64,000 nt of DNA from Segatella copri. GTDB taxonomy: Bacteria; Bacteroidota; Bacteroidia; Bacteroidales; Bacteroidaceae. Under the pieces are notes generated by a model. The model saw nothing but the letters and a program-made list of their open reading frames with translations. It did no database searches and was not told the origin of the DNA. This document shows positions 45,653 through 54,079 of this stretch, piece by piece (the first letter of the stretch is position 1; each line of letters starts with the position of its first letter). Both the position numbers and the translations under genes were made by a program. The stretch is taken from the NCBI RefSeq assembly GCF_026015625.1, contig NZ_JAPDVG010000001.1, forward strand, positions 2,559,001 to 2,623,000, written 5' to 3'.

Positions 45653-46528
45653 TTAGCAAGAAGCCTTGATCCAGCGGATGATATCCTCATGCTCTATATC
45701 AAACTTACGGGCAAAGAGGCGGTTGCTTTGTTCCAGCTCCTCTTTGTCTGCCAAAGTCCAGACGTACGGATTGCCCCGTTTCCAGTCAATGAGTCGCATA
45801 CAGCCCTCATATTCATCTTTTTCTGAGTACAAGGCGGCCCGGAAATCGGGCTGATTCCATACCAGGGTCTGCAGGAAGAACTCATCAGGGCAGAAGGTAT
45901 AATTGAATCTTTTCAATACAAACGGCTTCTGGCTCACCACATACTCCACGCATGCCTGCGTGATGCTCACCCAGTTGGCACCCTTGGCAAAATCCATCTT
46001 CTGGCGATGCAGGAACGGCATGAGCAGCATCGAAAGATATTTATTCAGTCGCCTGGTGATAGCATTCAAAGCCCCATACTTCGAGCGGGTAAGACTGGTA
46101 AATAGCCAATAACGCATCATCTTCCGGCGGCAATCCCATTCAAATTCCTCACCATGATTGATGCCCACAAATTCCTTACCCTGATGCTCCTCAAAGAACT
46201 GATGGATGTAATCCTGCGATTTGATAGGTAAATCCTGACCACTCAGCAGATGGTAGTAGGCATAAGGTCCATGCTTCAAAGCCTCCTCGAAAAGCACATA
46301 CTCCGCCTTAATCTGGCTCAGATTTCCCCAACGCACATCCACCCTCTGCTTCAATACAAAGAGGCGTGCCTTGGAAAGAACCAGCGGTTCAGCACCATCC
46401 AGCATATCCGATTTCCGGTCGATATGCAGAAATATATCATTGCGCTCATCATCGAGCATCGACAGCAATACCCTCAGAAGCGGTAAACTGCCATGAGCCA
46501 TTATCAAAAAAGCATGTTTCATTGTCAT
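45653..46528 (-). CDS. GT14 family glycosyltransferase (core-2/I-branching type)
   Basis: 291-aa soluble glycosyltransferase. GT14 features: AFLIMAHGSLPLLRVLLSML, DIFLHIDRKSD, VRWGNLSQIKAEYVLFEEAL, YYHLLSGQDLPIKSQDYIHQFF and KGANWVSITQACVEYV. These enzymes add GlcNAc or xylose branches in characterised cases. It stands on the minus strand between the two paralogous membrane genes, its stop 3 bp from that of copy A. It has its own promoter. ATG at 46528 and 46522 are both possible. Confidence 0.9.
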   Translation of the reverse strand: MTMKHAFLIMAHGSLPLLRVLLSMLDDERNDIFLHIDRKSDMLDGAEPLVLSKARLFVLKQRVDVRWGNLSQIKAEYVLFEEALKHGPYAYYHLLSGQDLPIKSQDYIHQFFEEHQGKEFVGINHGEEFEWDCRRKMMRYWLFTSLTRSKYGALNAITRRLNKYLSMLLMPFLHRQKMDFAKGANWVSITQACVEYVVSQKPFVLKRFNYTFCPDEFFLQTLVWNQPDFRAALYSEKDEYEGCMRLIDWKRGNPYVWTLADKEELEQSNRLFARKFDIEHEDIIRWIKASC

Positions 46529-46585
46529 TATTTATCTTTATTATCCAACTGTCCGTCCTGATGACTTTTTTCATCATCATTGCGA

Positions 46586-46616
46586 CAAAGATACACCAAA
46601 TAAAAGAGAATACAAA
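46586..46616 (-). promoter_or_regulatory. Promoter of the GT14 gene
   Basis: Minus strand: TTTG (46613-46616), 19 bp, TATCTTTG (46586-46593). Back to back with the promoter at 46666-46696. Confidence 0.65.
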
Positions 46617-46665
46617 ATAAAACTCCGTTTTTATCAGAAAAAAGACACAAAATAGAGCCTTTCTT

Positions 46666-46696
46666 TTTGAATATTCAGAAAAAACAATTACTTTTG
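46666..46696 (+). promoter_or_regulatory. Promoter of membrane-protein copy B
   Basis: TTTG (46666-46669), 19 bp, TACTTTTG (46689-46696). An AAGGAG sequence (46707-46712) lies 7 bp before the ATG at 46720, a rare Shine-Dalgarno-like site in this window. Confidence 0.7.
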
Positions 46697-46719
46697 CAGC
46701 GCTAAGAAGGAGATGCGGC

Positions 46720-48090
46720 ATGCATCAGCCCAGCAAAAAAAATAATCAGAGAATGAACAATATATTTAGAATTAAAAAAGAAGAAAGGCTCTTTGCCTTG
46801 ATTACACTCATCGTTATCATCGCCTTCAATGTGCTGATGATAACCTATCATTTTGATGATTTCGGCAAACCGAAAGCAGGATTCTGGACGCTCTTCACCA
46901 AGAACTTTCAGATTTCAGGTTTCGACCCCTACACCTACCTTACCCTCTCGAAGTGGAAGGTGTATTACACGGAGTATCGCCATCCCATGCTCCCTTTCTT
47001 CCTCTATCCTTTCTCGCTACTGAACGGCTGGCTGATAGAACTCACCTCCCGCAACTGGGCAACTTCCATCGTGGCGGTGATGATGACATTCTTCTCCACC
47101 TACTCCACCCTCTTCTTCAGAAGAATCTTCAGAGAGGTGATGCAGCTGAAGGCTATAGACAGCAATGTGCTCACAGCGATGCTTTTTTCCTTTGCCTACG
47201 TGCTGCTCGTCACCTTTGTGGATGACCATTTCGGCATGTCGCTTTTCTTCCTGTCGATGACACTTTATCTGGCAGGCAAACAGCAGCAGGAACACCGCAG
47301 CATGCCTTGGTGGCAAACAGCCCTGCTCTTTTTCTTCACGGCAGGCATCACGCTGAGCAATGGCGCCAAGACCTTCCTTGCCGCCCTCTTTACCAATGGC
47401 AAAAAACTCTTCCGCCCGAAATATCTGGCATTGGGCATCATCTTGCCTACCCTTCTGATAGGTGCTGCAGGCATTTATCAGAACAAGGCATTCATTATTC
47501 CGAACCGTCTGGAAGGAGAACGGCTCGTTGCCCAAAAGGCAGCGAAAGACAGTACTTTTAGGGCAAAGATGGAACAGAAGCAAAAACACGATAAGGCTAT
47601 CGCTGGCAAGAATATCCAGAAACGAGGCATGCTTTCATGGGCAGATATGTCTATCTCCCGTTCAGAATCACTGGTAGAAAACGTTTTTGGCGAATCGCTT
47701 ATCCTGCACAGAGAACATCTGCTGGAAGATATCCACAGCCACCGCCCGATATTCGTGAAATACCAGACACCCGTTCCTTATATCATAGAGGGTATCATCG
47801 TGATTCTGCTGTGTATGGGCTTTTGGATGGGAAGAAGATCGGCCTTTCTCTGGCTCACAGCCTCATGGGTGGCATGCGATGCCTTCATTCATCTGGTCAT
47901 GGGATTCGGACTGAACGAGGTTTATATCATGGCTGCCCATTGGGCGTTCATCATTCCGATCAGTATCGGATATATCATCAGAAACTGTAAGGAGAAATAT
48001 CTGCCTTATCTTCGTGGAACACTCGCAGTTATCACCATCTTCCTGTTCTTCTATAACAGCACGCTGATATTCGAGTATCTCACAAGATAA
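46720..48090 (+). CDS. Multi-pass membrane protein, GT-C-like (DUF6080-type), copy B
   Basis: Paralogue of the protein at 44210-45649, 456 aa. Matching blocks: FRIKKEERLFALI, ISGFDPYTYLTLSKWKVYYT with EYRHPMLPFFLYP, LFFRRIFREVM, FFTAGITLSNGAKTFLAALF with TNGKKLFRPKYL, SRSESLVENVFGESLIL and GFGLNEVYIMAAHW. The charged insert is shorter than in copy A. The start at 46720 has a Shine-Dalgarno-like site; the ATG at 46753 (MNNIFRIKKEER) aligns better with copy A. GT2 follows after 48 bp. Duplication with divergence suggests two related transfer steps. Confidence 0.8.
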   Translation: MHQPSKKNNQRMNNIFRIKKEERLFALITLIVIIAFNVLMITYHFDDFGKPKAGFWTLFTKNFQISGFDPYTYLTLSKWKVYYTEYRHPMLPFFLYPFSLLNGWLIELTSRNWATSIVAVMMTFFSTYSTLFFRRIFREVMQLKAIDSNVLTAMLFSFAYVLLVTFVDDHFGMSLFFLSMTLYLAGKQQQEHRSMPWWQTALLFFFTAGITLSNGAKTFLAALFTNGKKLFRPKYLALGIILPTLLIGAAGIYQNKAFIIPNRLEGERLVAQKAAKDSTFRAKMEQKQKHDKAIAGKNIQKRGMLSWADMSISRSESLVENVFGESLILHREHLLEDIHSHRPIFVKYQTPVPYIIEGIIVILLCMGFWMGRRSAFLWLTASWVACDAFIHLVMGFGLNEVYIMAAHWAFIIPISIGYIIRNCKEKYLPYLRGTLAVITIFLFFYNSTLIFEYLTR

Positions 48091-48138
48091 AAAAAGAGAA
48101 CCCGACAAGATAAAAAAGTATCTTAGATTAAAACCATC

Positions 48139-49113
48139 ATGCTGAAAATAAGTATCTTAACTCCTATCTATGGGGTAGAAAAATATATCGAACAGTGCGC
48201 CCGTTCACTGTTCGAGCAGTCGTATGCGTCTATCGAATACATCTTTGTAGATGACTGTACCCCCGATAAAAGTATCGGTATCCTACAATCGCTCCTGAAA
48301 GAATATCCTGAAAGAGCACAACAGGTACGCATCATCCACCACGACAGAAACCGGGGCGTGGGAGCTGCAAGACAGACGGCACTGATGGCGGCTACAGGCG
48401 ATTATCTTTTATTTGCCGATAGCGACGATATGCTGCCGGAAGATGCAGTTGAGAAGCTGGCAGGAAAAGCAGATAGCAGCCATGCCGACCTGGTTGATGG
48501 CGGCTACCGGGAATGGTGCGAAGGAAAAGCAGGAAGACTCCAGAAACCTTTTGATGTTTCTGATGAGAAGCTGCTCAAACTGCTTGTCTGCCAGAACATC
48601 ATCACCAACCGGCTGTGGGGCAGAATCTATAAGCGTTCGCTCATCATGGAGCACAGGATATTCTTTGAAGAGGGCATCAACTATGCGGAAGATCTCTTCT
48701 GGAATGCCCAGTTCATGTTCTACGGCAAAAAGGTGAATATCGATGATGCGGTATATTATTACCGTACCGACAATGAGAATTCCTACAATCACAACATCTC
48801 TGAAAAGAACCTCCTGTCATACTTCAAGTCAACCCGCCGACTCATCGATTTCTTCGAGCAGAACGATACGGAACATCAGTACCTCAGGGCCACAGAGATA
48901 GGCATCGTCAATGCCTACCGCTGGGCGGCAAACGCACAGGTAGCCTTCGAAAAGGTGGATCAGGCACTCGACTACAAGCCTAAGAGCTGCCTCATCCGAC
49001 TCATCATCAAGCTCATCAAAAAGGGGGTACCTGTCAAGAGGGTGAATCTTATCTACCTCGCTTACAGAAGGCTATACACTCTTCTAATATCTGCACCTTC
49101 AGCAGTTTCATGA
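48139..49113 (+). CDS. Family 2 glycosyltransferase
   Basis: 324-aa cytoplasmic GT-A enzyme. N-terminal ISILTPIYGVEKYIEQCARS; nucleotide-sugar motifs IEYIFVDDCTPDKS, GVGAARQTAL and the metal-binding LLFADSDD (DxD-like). A probable membrane-associated basic C-terminus (LIIKLIKKGVPVKRVNLIYL). Its last 65 bp overlap the end of the convergent flippase gene. The sugar and acceptor are not predictable. Confidence 0.92.
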   Translation: MLKISILTPIYGVEKYIEQCARSLFEQSYASIEYIFVDDCTPDKSIGILQSLLKEYPERAQQVRIIHHDRNRGVGAARQTALMAATGDYLLFADSDDMLPEDAVEKLAGKADSSHADLVDGGYREWCEGKAGRLQKPFDVSDEKLLKLLVCQNIITNRLWGRIYKRSLIMEHRIFFEEGINYAEDLFWNAQFMFYGKKVNIDDAVYYYRTDNENSYNHNISEKNLLSYFKSTRRLIDFFEQNDTEHQYLRATEIGIVNAYRWAANAQVAFEKVDQALDYKPKSCLIRLIIKLIKKGVPVKRVNLIYLAYRRLYTLLISAPSAVS

Positions 49114-50485
49114 TACAGAAGTAGATGGTGGCTGAAACCAGCAGACGAACCAGCAGCAGGAGATAGATGTTCTGCAGGCTGCGGGTCATAAAATAGGTAA
49201 CTACCATCGTGGCTGCCGCACAGAGCATGAATGGCAGTATATCCTTTGCCACATCCAGAAACCGCAATCCGGCAACACGCTTCATCATCCACTGCCAGAC
49301 CAGAAGCCAAGCTATTATAAATAAGGTATAGGCTATCACCATGGTCTGGATGCCATATTGATGACAGAACAATACCAAGGCGAGCAAACCCACTACCTGA
49401 CCGATGTTGCACCACATATACACATCAGAACGACCCTTGCTGATAGCCAGATTCTGATAGAGCGTATAAATCGGCATAAAGGCACCGCTCACACAAAGAA
49501 TCTGCAACAGCGGCACACTGGCTATCCATTTCTCATGAATCGTAATCAGAATGAATTCGCGTGATACCAGGGTCAAGCCAAACATCAATGGAAAAGAAAG
49601 GAATGCCGTAAAACGGAGCATTTTTCTGAACACCAGCAACTCGCGGTTCTTATCGTCCTGGATAGAAGCCAAGACGGGCTGAGCTATCTGTCCCACCGTA
49701 TTGGCAACAAACGAATTAGCCTTGGTGTCCCAGTTGTATGCCTGACTATAGTTACCCACATCATTAATCGGATAGAACCTGCCGAAGACAAAGGTCAATA
49801 CATTGTTGCTCACCGTATTGATAATGTTGGTAACCAGGAGTTTCACGCTGAATCCGAACATCTTTCTCACCGGTCCGAAATCGATATGAAAGTTCGGGCG
49901 CCATCCCGTATAATAATATCTTCCTATATTCAGCACGAGGATAAAGATAACCTGCTGCCAGGCAAGACTCCAGTAAGCCATGCCGTTGAATGCCAGTACC
50001 AGTCCCACGACATTCGAACTGATCAGAGCCATGAAATTAACGATGGTAATCTCCTTGTTCATCATGTTCTTCATCATATATCCGTTCTGGGCGATGCCAA
50101 ACGAAGAGATGAAGAAACTCAGGAACACGAAGCGCGACAGGGAGGTGAGACAAGGCTGATGGAAGAAATCTGCTATCAGCGGCGCACAGAAAAAGAGCAC
50201 CACATACATGGTAAGACTCACCAGGACATTAAACCAGAACACCGAGTTATAATCGTTGTCGGTGGGTTTCCTGATATTCACCAGTGCCTGGGTAAACCCA
50301 CTACTCTGCAGATTGCCCGCTATCAGGGTGAATATGGTGAGGATGCCGATGATACCATAATCGGCTGGCGACAACAAACGCGCCAAGAAGATGCCAAAGA
50401 GGATATTGAGTACCTGGGTAGAGCCACTGTTCATCGCTCCCCAGAACAATCCCTTGGCGGTTTTTTCCTTTAATGATTCTGCCAT
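49049..50485 (-). CDS. Wzx-like polysaccharide flippase (MOP superfamily)
   Basis: Inner-membrane lipid-linked oligosaccharide flippase, 478 aa with 12-14 helices. The N-terminus AKGLFWGAMNSGSTQVLNIL with FGIFLARLLSPADYGIIGI is the family signature, as is PINDVGNYSQAYNWDTKANSFV. It would turn a polyprenyl-PP-linked repeat unit to the periplasmic face. Divergent from licD with a shared palindromic promoter region and tail-to-tail overlapping with GT2. Confidence 0.93.
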   Translation of the reverse strand: MAESLKEKTAKGLFWGAMNSGSTQVLNILFGIFLARLLSPADYGIIGILTIFTLIAGNLQSSGFTQALVNIRKPTDNDYNSVFWFNVLVSLTMYVVLFFCAPLIADFFHQPCLTSLSRFVFLSFFISSFGIAQNGYMMKNMMNKEITIVNFMALISSNVVGLVLAFNGMAYWSLAWQQVIFILVLNIGRYYYTGWRPNFHIDFGPVRKMFGFSVKLLVTNIINTVSNNVLTFVFGRFYPINDVGNYSQAYNWDTKANSFVANTVGQIAQPVLASIQDDKNRELLVFRKMLRFTAFLSFPLMFGLTLVSREFILITIHEKWIASVPLLQILCVSGAFMPIYTLYQNLAISKGRSDVYMWCNIGQVVGLLALVLFCHQYGIQTMVIAYTLFIIAWLLVWQWMMKRVAGLRFLDVAKDILPFMLCAAATMVVTYFMTRSLQNIYLLLLVRLLVSATIYFCIMKLLKVQILEECIAFCKRGR

Positions 50486-50536
50486 CGTTTCTATCTGATA
50501 AATATGGAATATTACTTGTTTTTACTTTTTAGAATG

Positions 50537-50585
50537 CAAAAGTAGCATAAATAGTTTGAAGTTCAAAACTTTTTGCTTACTTTTG
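50537..50585. promoter_or_regulatory. Interleaved divergent promoters of flippase and licD-like gene
   Basis: Plus: TTTG (50555-50558), 19 bp, TACTTTTG (50578-50585). Minus: TTTG (50564-50567), 19 bp, TACTTTTG (50537-50544). The two -33 boxes are joined in the palindrome TTTGAAGTTCAAA, so the pair is symmetric. Confidence 0.75.
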
Positions 50586-50607
50586 CAGCCGTAAAACAGA
50601 AAAAAGT

Positions 50608-51477
50608 ATGGATATTAAGAACATCAAGAAGGAATGGAACGCCACAATACTCGATATATTGAAGGCTTTCATCGAAATCTGCAACAAGTATCACCTCAGA
50701 TATTACTGTTGTGCCGGCACCGCTATCGGAGCCGCCCGTCACCACGGAATGATTCCCTGGGACGATGACATCGACGTACTGATGCCACGCCCCGACTACG
50801 ACCGTCTGCTCGAAATCGCCAAGCATGAAGACTTTGGCAAATACGAGGTAGTAACTCCGTACAACAACGAGTCATACCCTCTGTATTTCTCAAAACTCGT
50901 GAACCGCGAAACCACCCTTATCGAGGAGAAGGAGCGTCCCTGCATCATCGGTCTTTACGTAGATATCTTCCCTCTTGATGCCACCGACGATGACCTGGAA
51001 ACGGCAAAGGCGCTGTATCGCAAATACTCTAAGACCATCAACCGTCTGAACGCCGTAACCACCCACAATACTTTCTTTGAGTACATCTCCCTGCTCCTGC
51101 ACAAGGAAACCTGGGGCCGCTTTGCCATCAAGACGATCGCCTTCTTCTGCCGCAGCAAGATGCGCCACCGCCTCATCCAGCAGATGGACGAGATGAGTCA
51201 CCGGTATGACTTCGATAAGGCGAAGAACGTACTGGTGAATACAGGTTCCTACCACTATAAGGAGATTTTTCCGAAGGAATGGCTCGGCAAGGGCAAGGAA
51301 TTCCCGTTCGAGGATACCACCGTCTTGCTGCCGGAGCAGGCTGATACCTATCTGCGCCACTTCTTTGGCGACTATATGAAGTTTCCACCCGTAGAACAGA
51401 GAGTAGAGAAACACCTTCGCTACTATCTGAACATGGAAAAGCGGGAAACATGGGATGAGATTAAAAGAAAGCTTTAG
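50608..51477 (+). CDS. LicD-family phosphotransferase
   Basis: 289-aa cytoplasmic protein of the LicD/fukutin-related nucleotidyltransferase fold, which moves phospho-alditol or phosphocholine groups from CDP donors to glycans. Signature CCAGTAIGAARHHGMIPWDD with DIDVLMPR (Asp52-Asp54, Asp56 as metal ligands). The next genes on the opposite strand include a TarI/IspD-like cytidylyltransferase, which could make the CDP donor. Its stop overlaps the SDR gene's stop by 4 bp. Confidence 0.92.
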   Translation: MDIKNIKKEWNATILDILKAFIEICNKYHLRYYCCAGTAIGAARHHGMIPWDDDIDVLMPRPDYDRLLEIAKHEDFGKYEVVTPYNNESYPLYFSKLVNRETTLIEEKERPCIIGLYVDIFPLDATDDDLETAKALYRKYSKTINRLNAVTTHNTFFEYISLLLHKETWGRFAIKTIAFFCRSKMRHRLIQQMDEMSHRYDFDKAKNVLVNTGSYHYKEIFPKEWLGKGKEFPFEDTTVLLPEQADTYLRHFFGDYMKFPPVEQRVEKHLRYYLNMEKRETWDEIKRKL

Positions 51478-52550
51478 CCTTCCCTCACTTCCTGCAAGGT
51501 ATGTCCGAAACCTTCTTCTACATCAAAGAGCGGTTTCCAGCCTAAAGCCTTGAGTTTATCCGTACTGAAGGTTGCCTTGGTGATAGGCGTGGTATTGCCC
51601 TGCTGCGCATCCGCCTCAGGAATATCAAACACCACCTTTCTGTCCGCTTTCCGGGCTATCAGCTCTGCCAGTTGGCGGATGGAGATATTCGATTCTGAAT
51701 GAGCCACATTATAGGCATTTGCCCTCTCGCCATCCAGCAGGAGGCGCAAGATGGCATGGGCGGCATCTACTACATAAAGCCAGGAGCGGAAAGCCTCACC
51801 CTTACTCTTCAGGACGATATCCTCACCCTTCAGAACATTGCGGATAAACTGGGCATACACCCTATTGTCACTCTCCGTAAAACCCGGACCGTAGGTATGA
51901 CTCAGTCTGGCTATCACCACATCGGCATCATATTCTGCTCCGTATGCCATGCAGAGCGTTTCGGCAGCACGTTTGGAAGATGGATAGCAGGCACGCACCG
52001 ATGCACAATCCACATAGCCGCTGCTCTTCTCGGTAAATTCAGAGCCATCGCCCTCGCCATAGATTTCACCCGAAGAGATATAAACCATGCGCTGCATGCG
52101 GTGACTCAATCCATATTCCAGCAGGTTGGATACACCGTTGATGTTTGCCTTCATCACCTCTACAGGGTTCTGCTTAAAGAAGTTAGGACTCGCATTGCTG
52201 GCTGCATCGATGATGTAATCAGCGCCCTCAGCCAACTCATTATAGACTGGTTCCCCTATCATCCTGTCCATGCTCTTGATGACAGGCTGGGTAACGTCTA
52301 TCTCTGCAAAGAAGAAAGATTCATCCTCCCAATAGGCAGCAAACTTCTGTCGGGCACGTTCCTTGTTTCTTCCGGCTGCTATCACCTTGTAGCACCGGGC
52401 AGGATTCTGCATCAGCACATCAACCACACAGCCTCCTACCAATCCTGTAGCACCAGCCACAAGAATGGTTTTGCCATGCAGACGCTCCAATTCCAAACCT
52501 TCCCGGAAAAGGCGCGCAATATCTTCCTTATATGGTGAATTTCCTATCAT
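51474..52550 (-). CDS. NAD-dependent epimerase/dehydratase (extended SDR)
   Basis: 358-aa SDR enzyme acting on a nucleotide-linked sugar or polyol. The NAD-binding GATGLVGGCVVDVL is preceded by about 30 extra residues; active site SSGEIYGEG with Ser and the YPSSKRAAE (YxxxK) motif, and RSWLYVVDAA. It follows the cytidylyltransferase by 7 bp, so the two are coupled, and a CDP-linked intermediate is likely. Such pairs occur in capsule and teichoic-acid-like pathways. The exact product is unknown. Confidence 0.9.
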   Translation of the reverse strand: MIGNSPYKEDIARLFREGLELERLHGKTILVAGATGLVGGCVVDVLMQNPARCYKVIAAGRNKERARQKFAAYWEDESFFFAEIDVTQPVIKSMDRMIGEPVYNELAEGADYIIDAASNASPNFFKQNPVEVMKANINGVSNLLEYGLSHRMQRMVYISSGEIYGEGDGSEFTEKSSGYVDCASVRACYPSSKRAAETLCMAYGAEYDADVVIARLSHTYGPGFTESDNRVYAQFIRNVLKGEDIVLKSKGEAFRSWLYVVDAAHAILRLLLDGERANAYNVAHSESNISIRQLAELIARKADRKVVFDIPEADAQQGNTTPITKATFSTDKLKALGWKPLFDVEEGFGHTLQEVREG

Positions 52551-52557
52551 AACATGT

Positions 52558-53274
52558 TTATTTTAACCAAGCCTCAGGCTGAACCTTCATCAGTGCCTTC
52601 AGTATCTCCAGATCCTCAACGGTGGTTATCTTGATGTTCTTCTCTGAACCAGGCACGATATGCATCTGTCTGCCTCCCAGTTCTGCCATCAGGGTACAGG
52701 ATGCTACCGAATTGGTGATGCCCTTCTCCTTAGCCTCTTCGTGGGCTGCTATCAGATTGCCCAAACGGAAGGTCTGGGGTGTCTGGGTACGGATCAGTTT
52801 GTCGCGCGGAATACTGGTGTTGGTCGTGAAACCATCTTCGCTCTCCAGGATAGCCTCTCTACATTTGATACCCGTAATGGCATAGCCATACTTCTGGCAG
52901 ATGGCGATATTGGATGAGATGATGTCTTGCGACAAGAGTGGGCGCACGGCATCATGCACCAGCACCAGGTCGTCATCACCGCATCCCGCCTCTTTCAAGC
53001 CATAGATACCATTGTGGATTGACTCCTGACCATTGCTTCCGCCAGGGAATATCCATTTCAGCTTGGTAATGCAGAACTGGTTGGCATACGACTGCAGTAC
53101 CGTTTCCCAACCTGCCAGACATACCACAGCAATACCCTGAATATCAGGATGCTTCTGAAAAGCCATCATCGTATGGATGATGATAGGACAGTTGTCTACA
53201 TGCATAAACTGCTTTGGGATGTCCTGTCCCATTCTATTGCCAGAACCTCCGGCTATGATCAATGCATAGTTCAT
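52558..53274 (-). CDS. IspD/TarI-family cytidylyltransferase (likely CDP-alditol synthesis)
   Basis: 238-aa CTP-dependent transferase. CTP-binding AGGSGNRMGQDIPKQF at residues 8-23; HDAVRPLLS near 105; C-terminal NIKITTVEDLEI. The run PIIIHTMMAF and GSNGQESIHNG look closer to TarI (ribitol-5-phosphate cytidylyltransferase) than to metabolic IspD, and it sits in a glycan operon with an SDR enzyme beside licD. The true IspD role cannot be excluded, because dxr and ispF are in this window and no other ispD is seen. Confidence 0.85.
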   Translation of the reverse strand: MNYALIIAGGSGNRMGQDIPKQFMHVDNCPIIIHTMMAFQKHPDIQGIAVVCLAGWETVLQSYANQFCITKLKWIFPGGSNGQESIHNGIYGLKEAGCGDDDLVLVHDAVRPLLSQDIISSNIAICQKYGYAITGIKCREAILESEDGFTTNTSIPRDKLIRTQTPQTFRLGNLIAAHEEAKEKGITNSVASCTLMAELGGRQMHIVPGSEKNIKITTVEDLEILKALMKVQPEAWLK

Positions 53275-53294
53275 ATTCTCTATCTTTAAATTGA

Positions 53295-53843
53295 TTATTT
53301 CTGAATGATTCTCCCCGGATTCCCTACCACGGTAGCCCCGTCGGGAATATCCTGGAATACGACGGCACCGGCGCCTATCGTCACGTGGTTGCCGATATGG
53401 ATGCCGCCGAAGACCGTGGCGCCGGTATAAATCTTCACGTCATTTCCGATGGTAGGTCTGCCGCCCTTGCCGTTGCCCAGCGTCACCATCTGCAGACAGT
53501 AGAAGTCATCACCTATGCTTTCTGCGTTGAGATAGGTGGCATAGCTGTGCTCCAGATGCGCACCCTTCCCGATATACGGGCACCAAATGGTCATCGTGCG
53601 CTCAGGAGGCAACAGCCAGCTGATGAAAACCGAACGGTATTCGCCCAGGCGGTAATAAAACAGATTGCGGAAACTCCTTTCGCGGGTGCATGCCTTAATC
53701 AGGTTGAGCACCGTAGGCTTCCTGTCCTGCACCTTCAGCAGGTCGGCATCTATCTCCTTCTTATGGAGCAGATACAGAGCGATATGCGGCAACATGCGCA
53801 CCGCCGAAGCTGACAATATGATGGTTTGTACTATCGGATTCAT
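53295..53843 (-). CDS. Hexapeptide-repeat (LbH) acetyltransferase
   Basis: 182-aa serine-acetyltransferase-like protein with a left-handed beta-helix in the C-terminal half: IGKGAHLEHSYATYLNAESI, then GNDVKIYTGATVFGGIHIGN, and VTIGAGAVVFQDIPDGATVV with GNPGRII. A conserved catalytic His is not clearly placed. In this setting it most likely acetylates a glycan or sugar nucleotide rather than serine, since the usual CysE N-terminal helical domain is short. First gene of a three-gene operon (20-bp gap to the cytidylyltransferase). Confidence 0.88.
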   Translation of the reverse strand: MNPIVQTIILSASAVRMLPHIALYLLHKKEIDADLLKVQDRKPTVLNLIKACTRERSFRNLFYYRLGEYRSVFISWLLPPERTMTIWCPYIGKGAHLEHSYATYLNAESIGDDFYCLQMVTLGNGKGGRPTIGNDVKIYTGATVFGGIHIGNHVTIGAGAVVFQDIPDGATVVGNPGRIIQK

Positions 53844-53868
53844 GACTCTAAATCTTATTTATCTTATG

Positions 53869-53876
53869 CAAAGATA
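53869..53876 (-). promoter_or_regulatory. -7 box of the acetyltransferase operon
   Basis: TATCTTTG on the minus strand, 25 bp before the start codon. No clear TTTG at -33. Confidence 0.5.
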
Positions 53877-54022
53877 CAAAAAATAAAGCAACTAGCATGC
53901 TTTTATCCGAAAACAATTGTTCTTTTCACTAAAAATAAGATAATAGAACAGGGTTTGTAGATTTTTAGTCGGTTTTATTGCTAAATAATGTGAATTAAAT
54001 AGCTTTCCATACAACTTTTCCG

Positions 54023-54030
54023 TACCTTTG
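54023..54030 (+). promoter_or_regulatory. -7 box of the NtrC-type regulator gene
   Basis: TACCTTTG, followed by a leader of about 45 nt that holds the short palindrome GTTATATATAAC (54037-54048). No clear -33 box. Confidence 0.5.
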
Positions 54031-54079
54031 CACAAAGTTATATATAACGATATTTTAGAAGAGGATAAAACAGAACATT

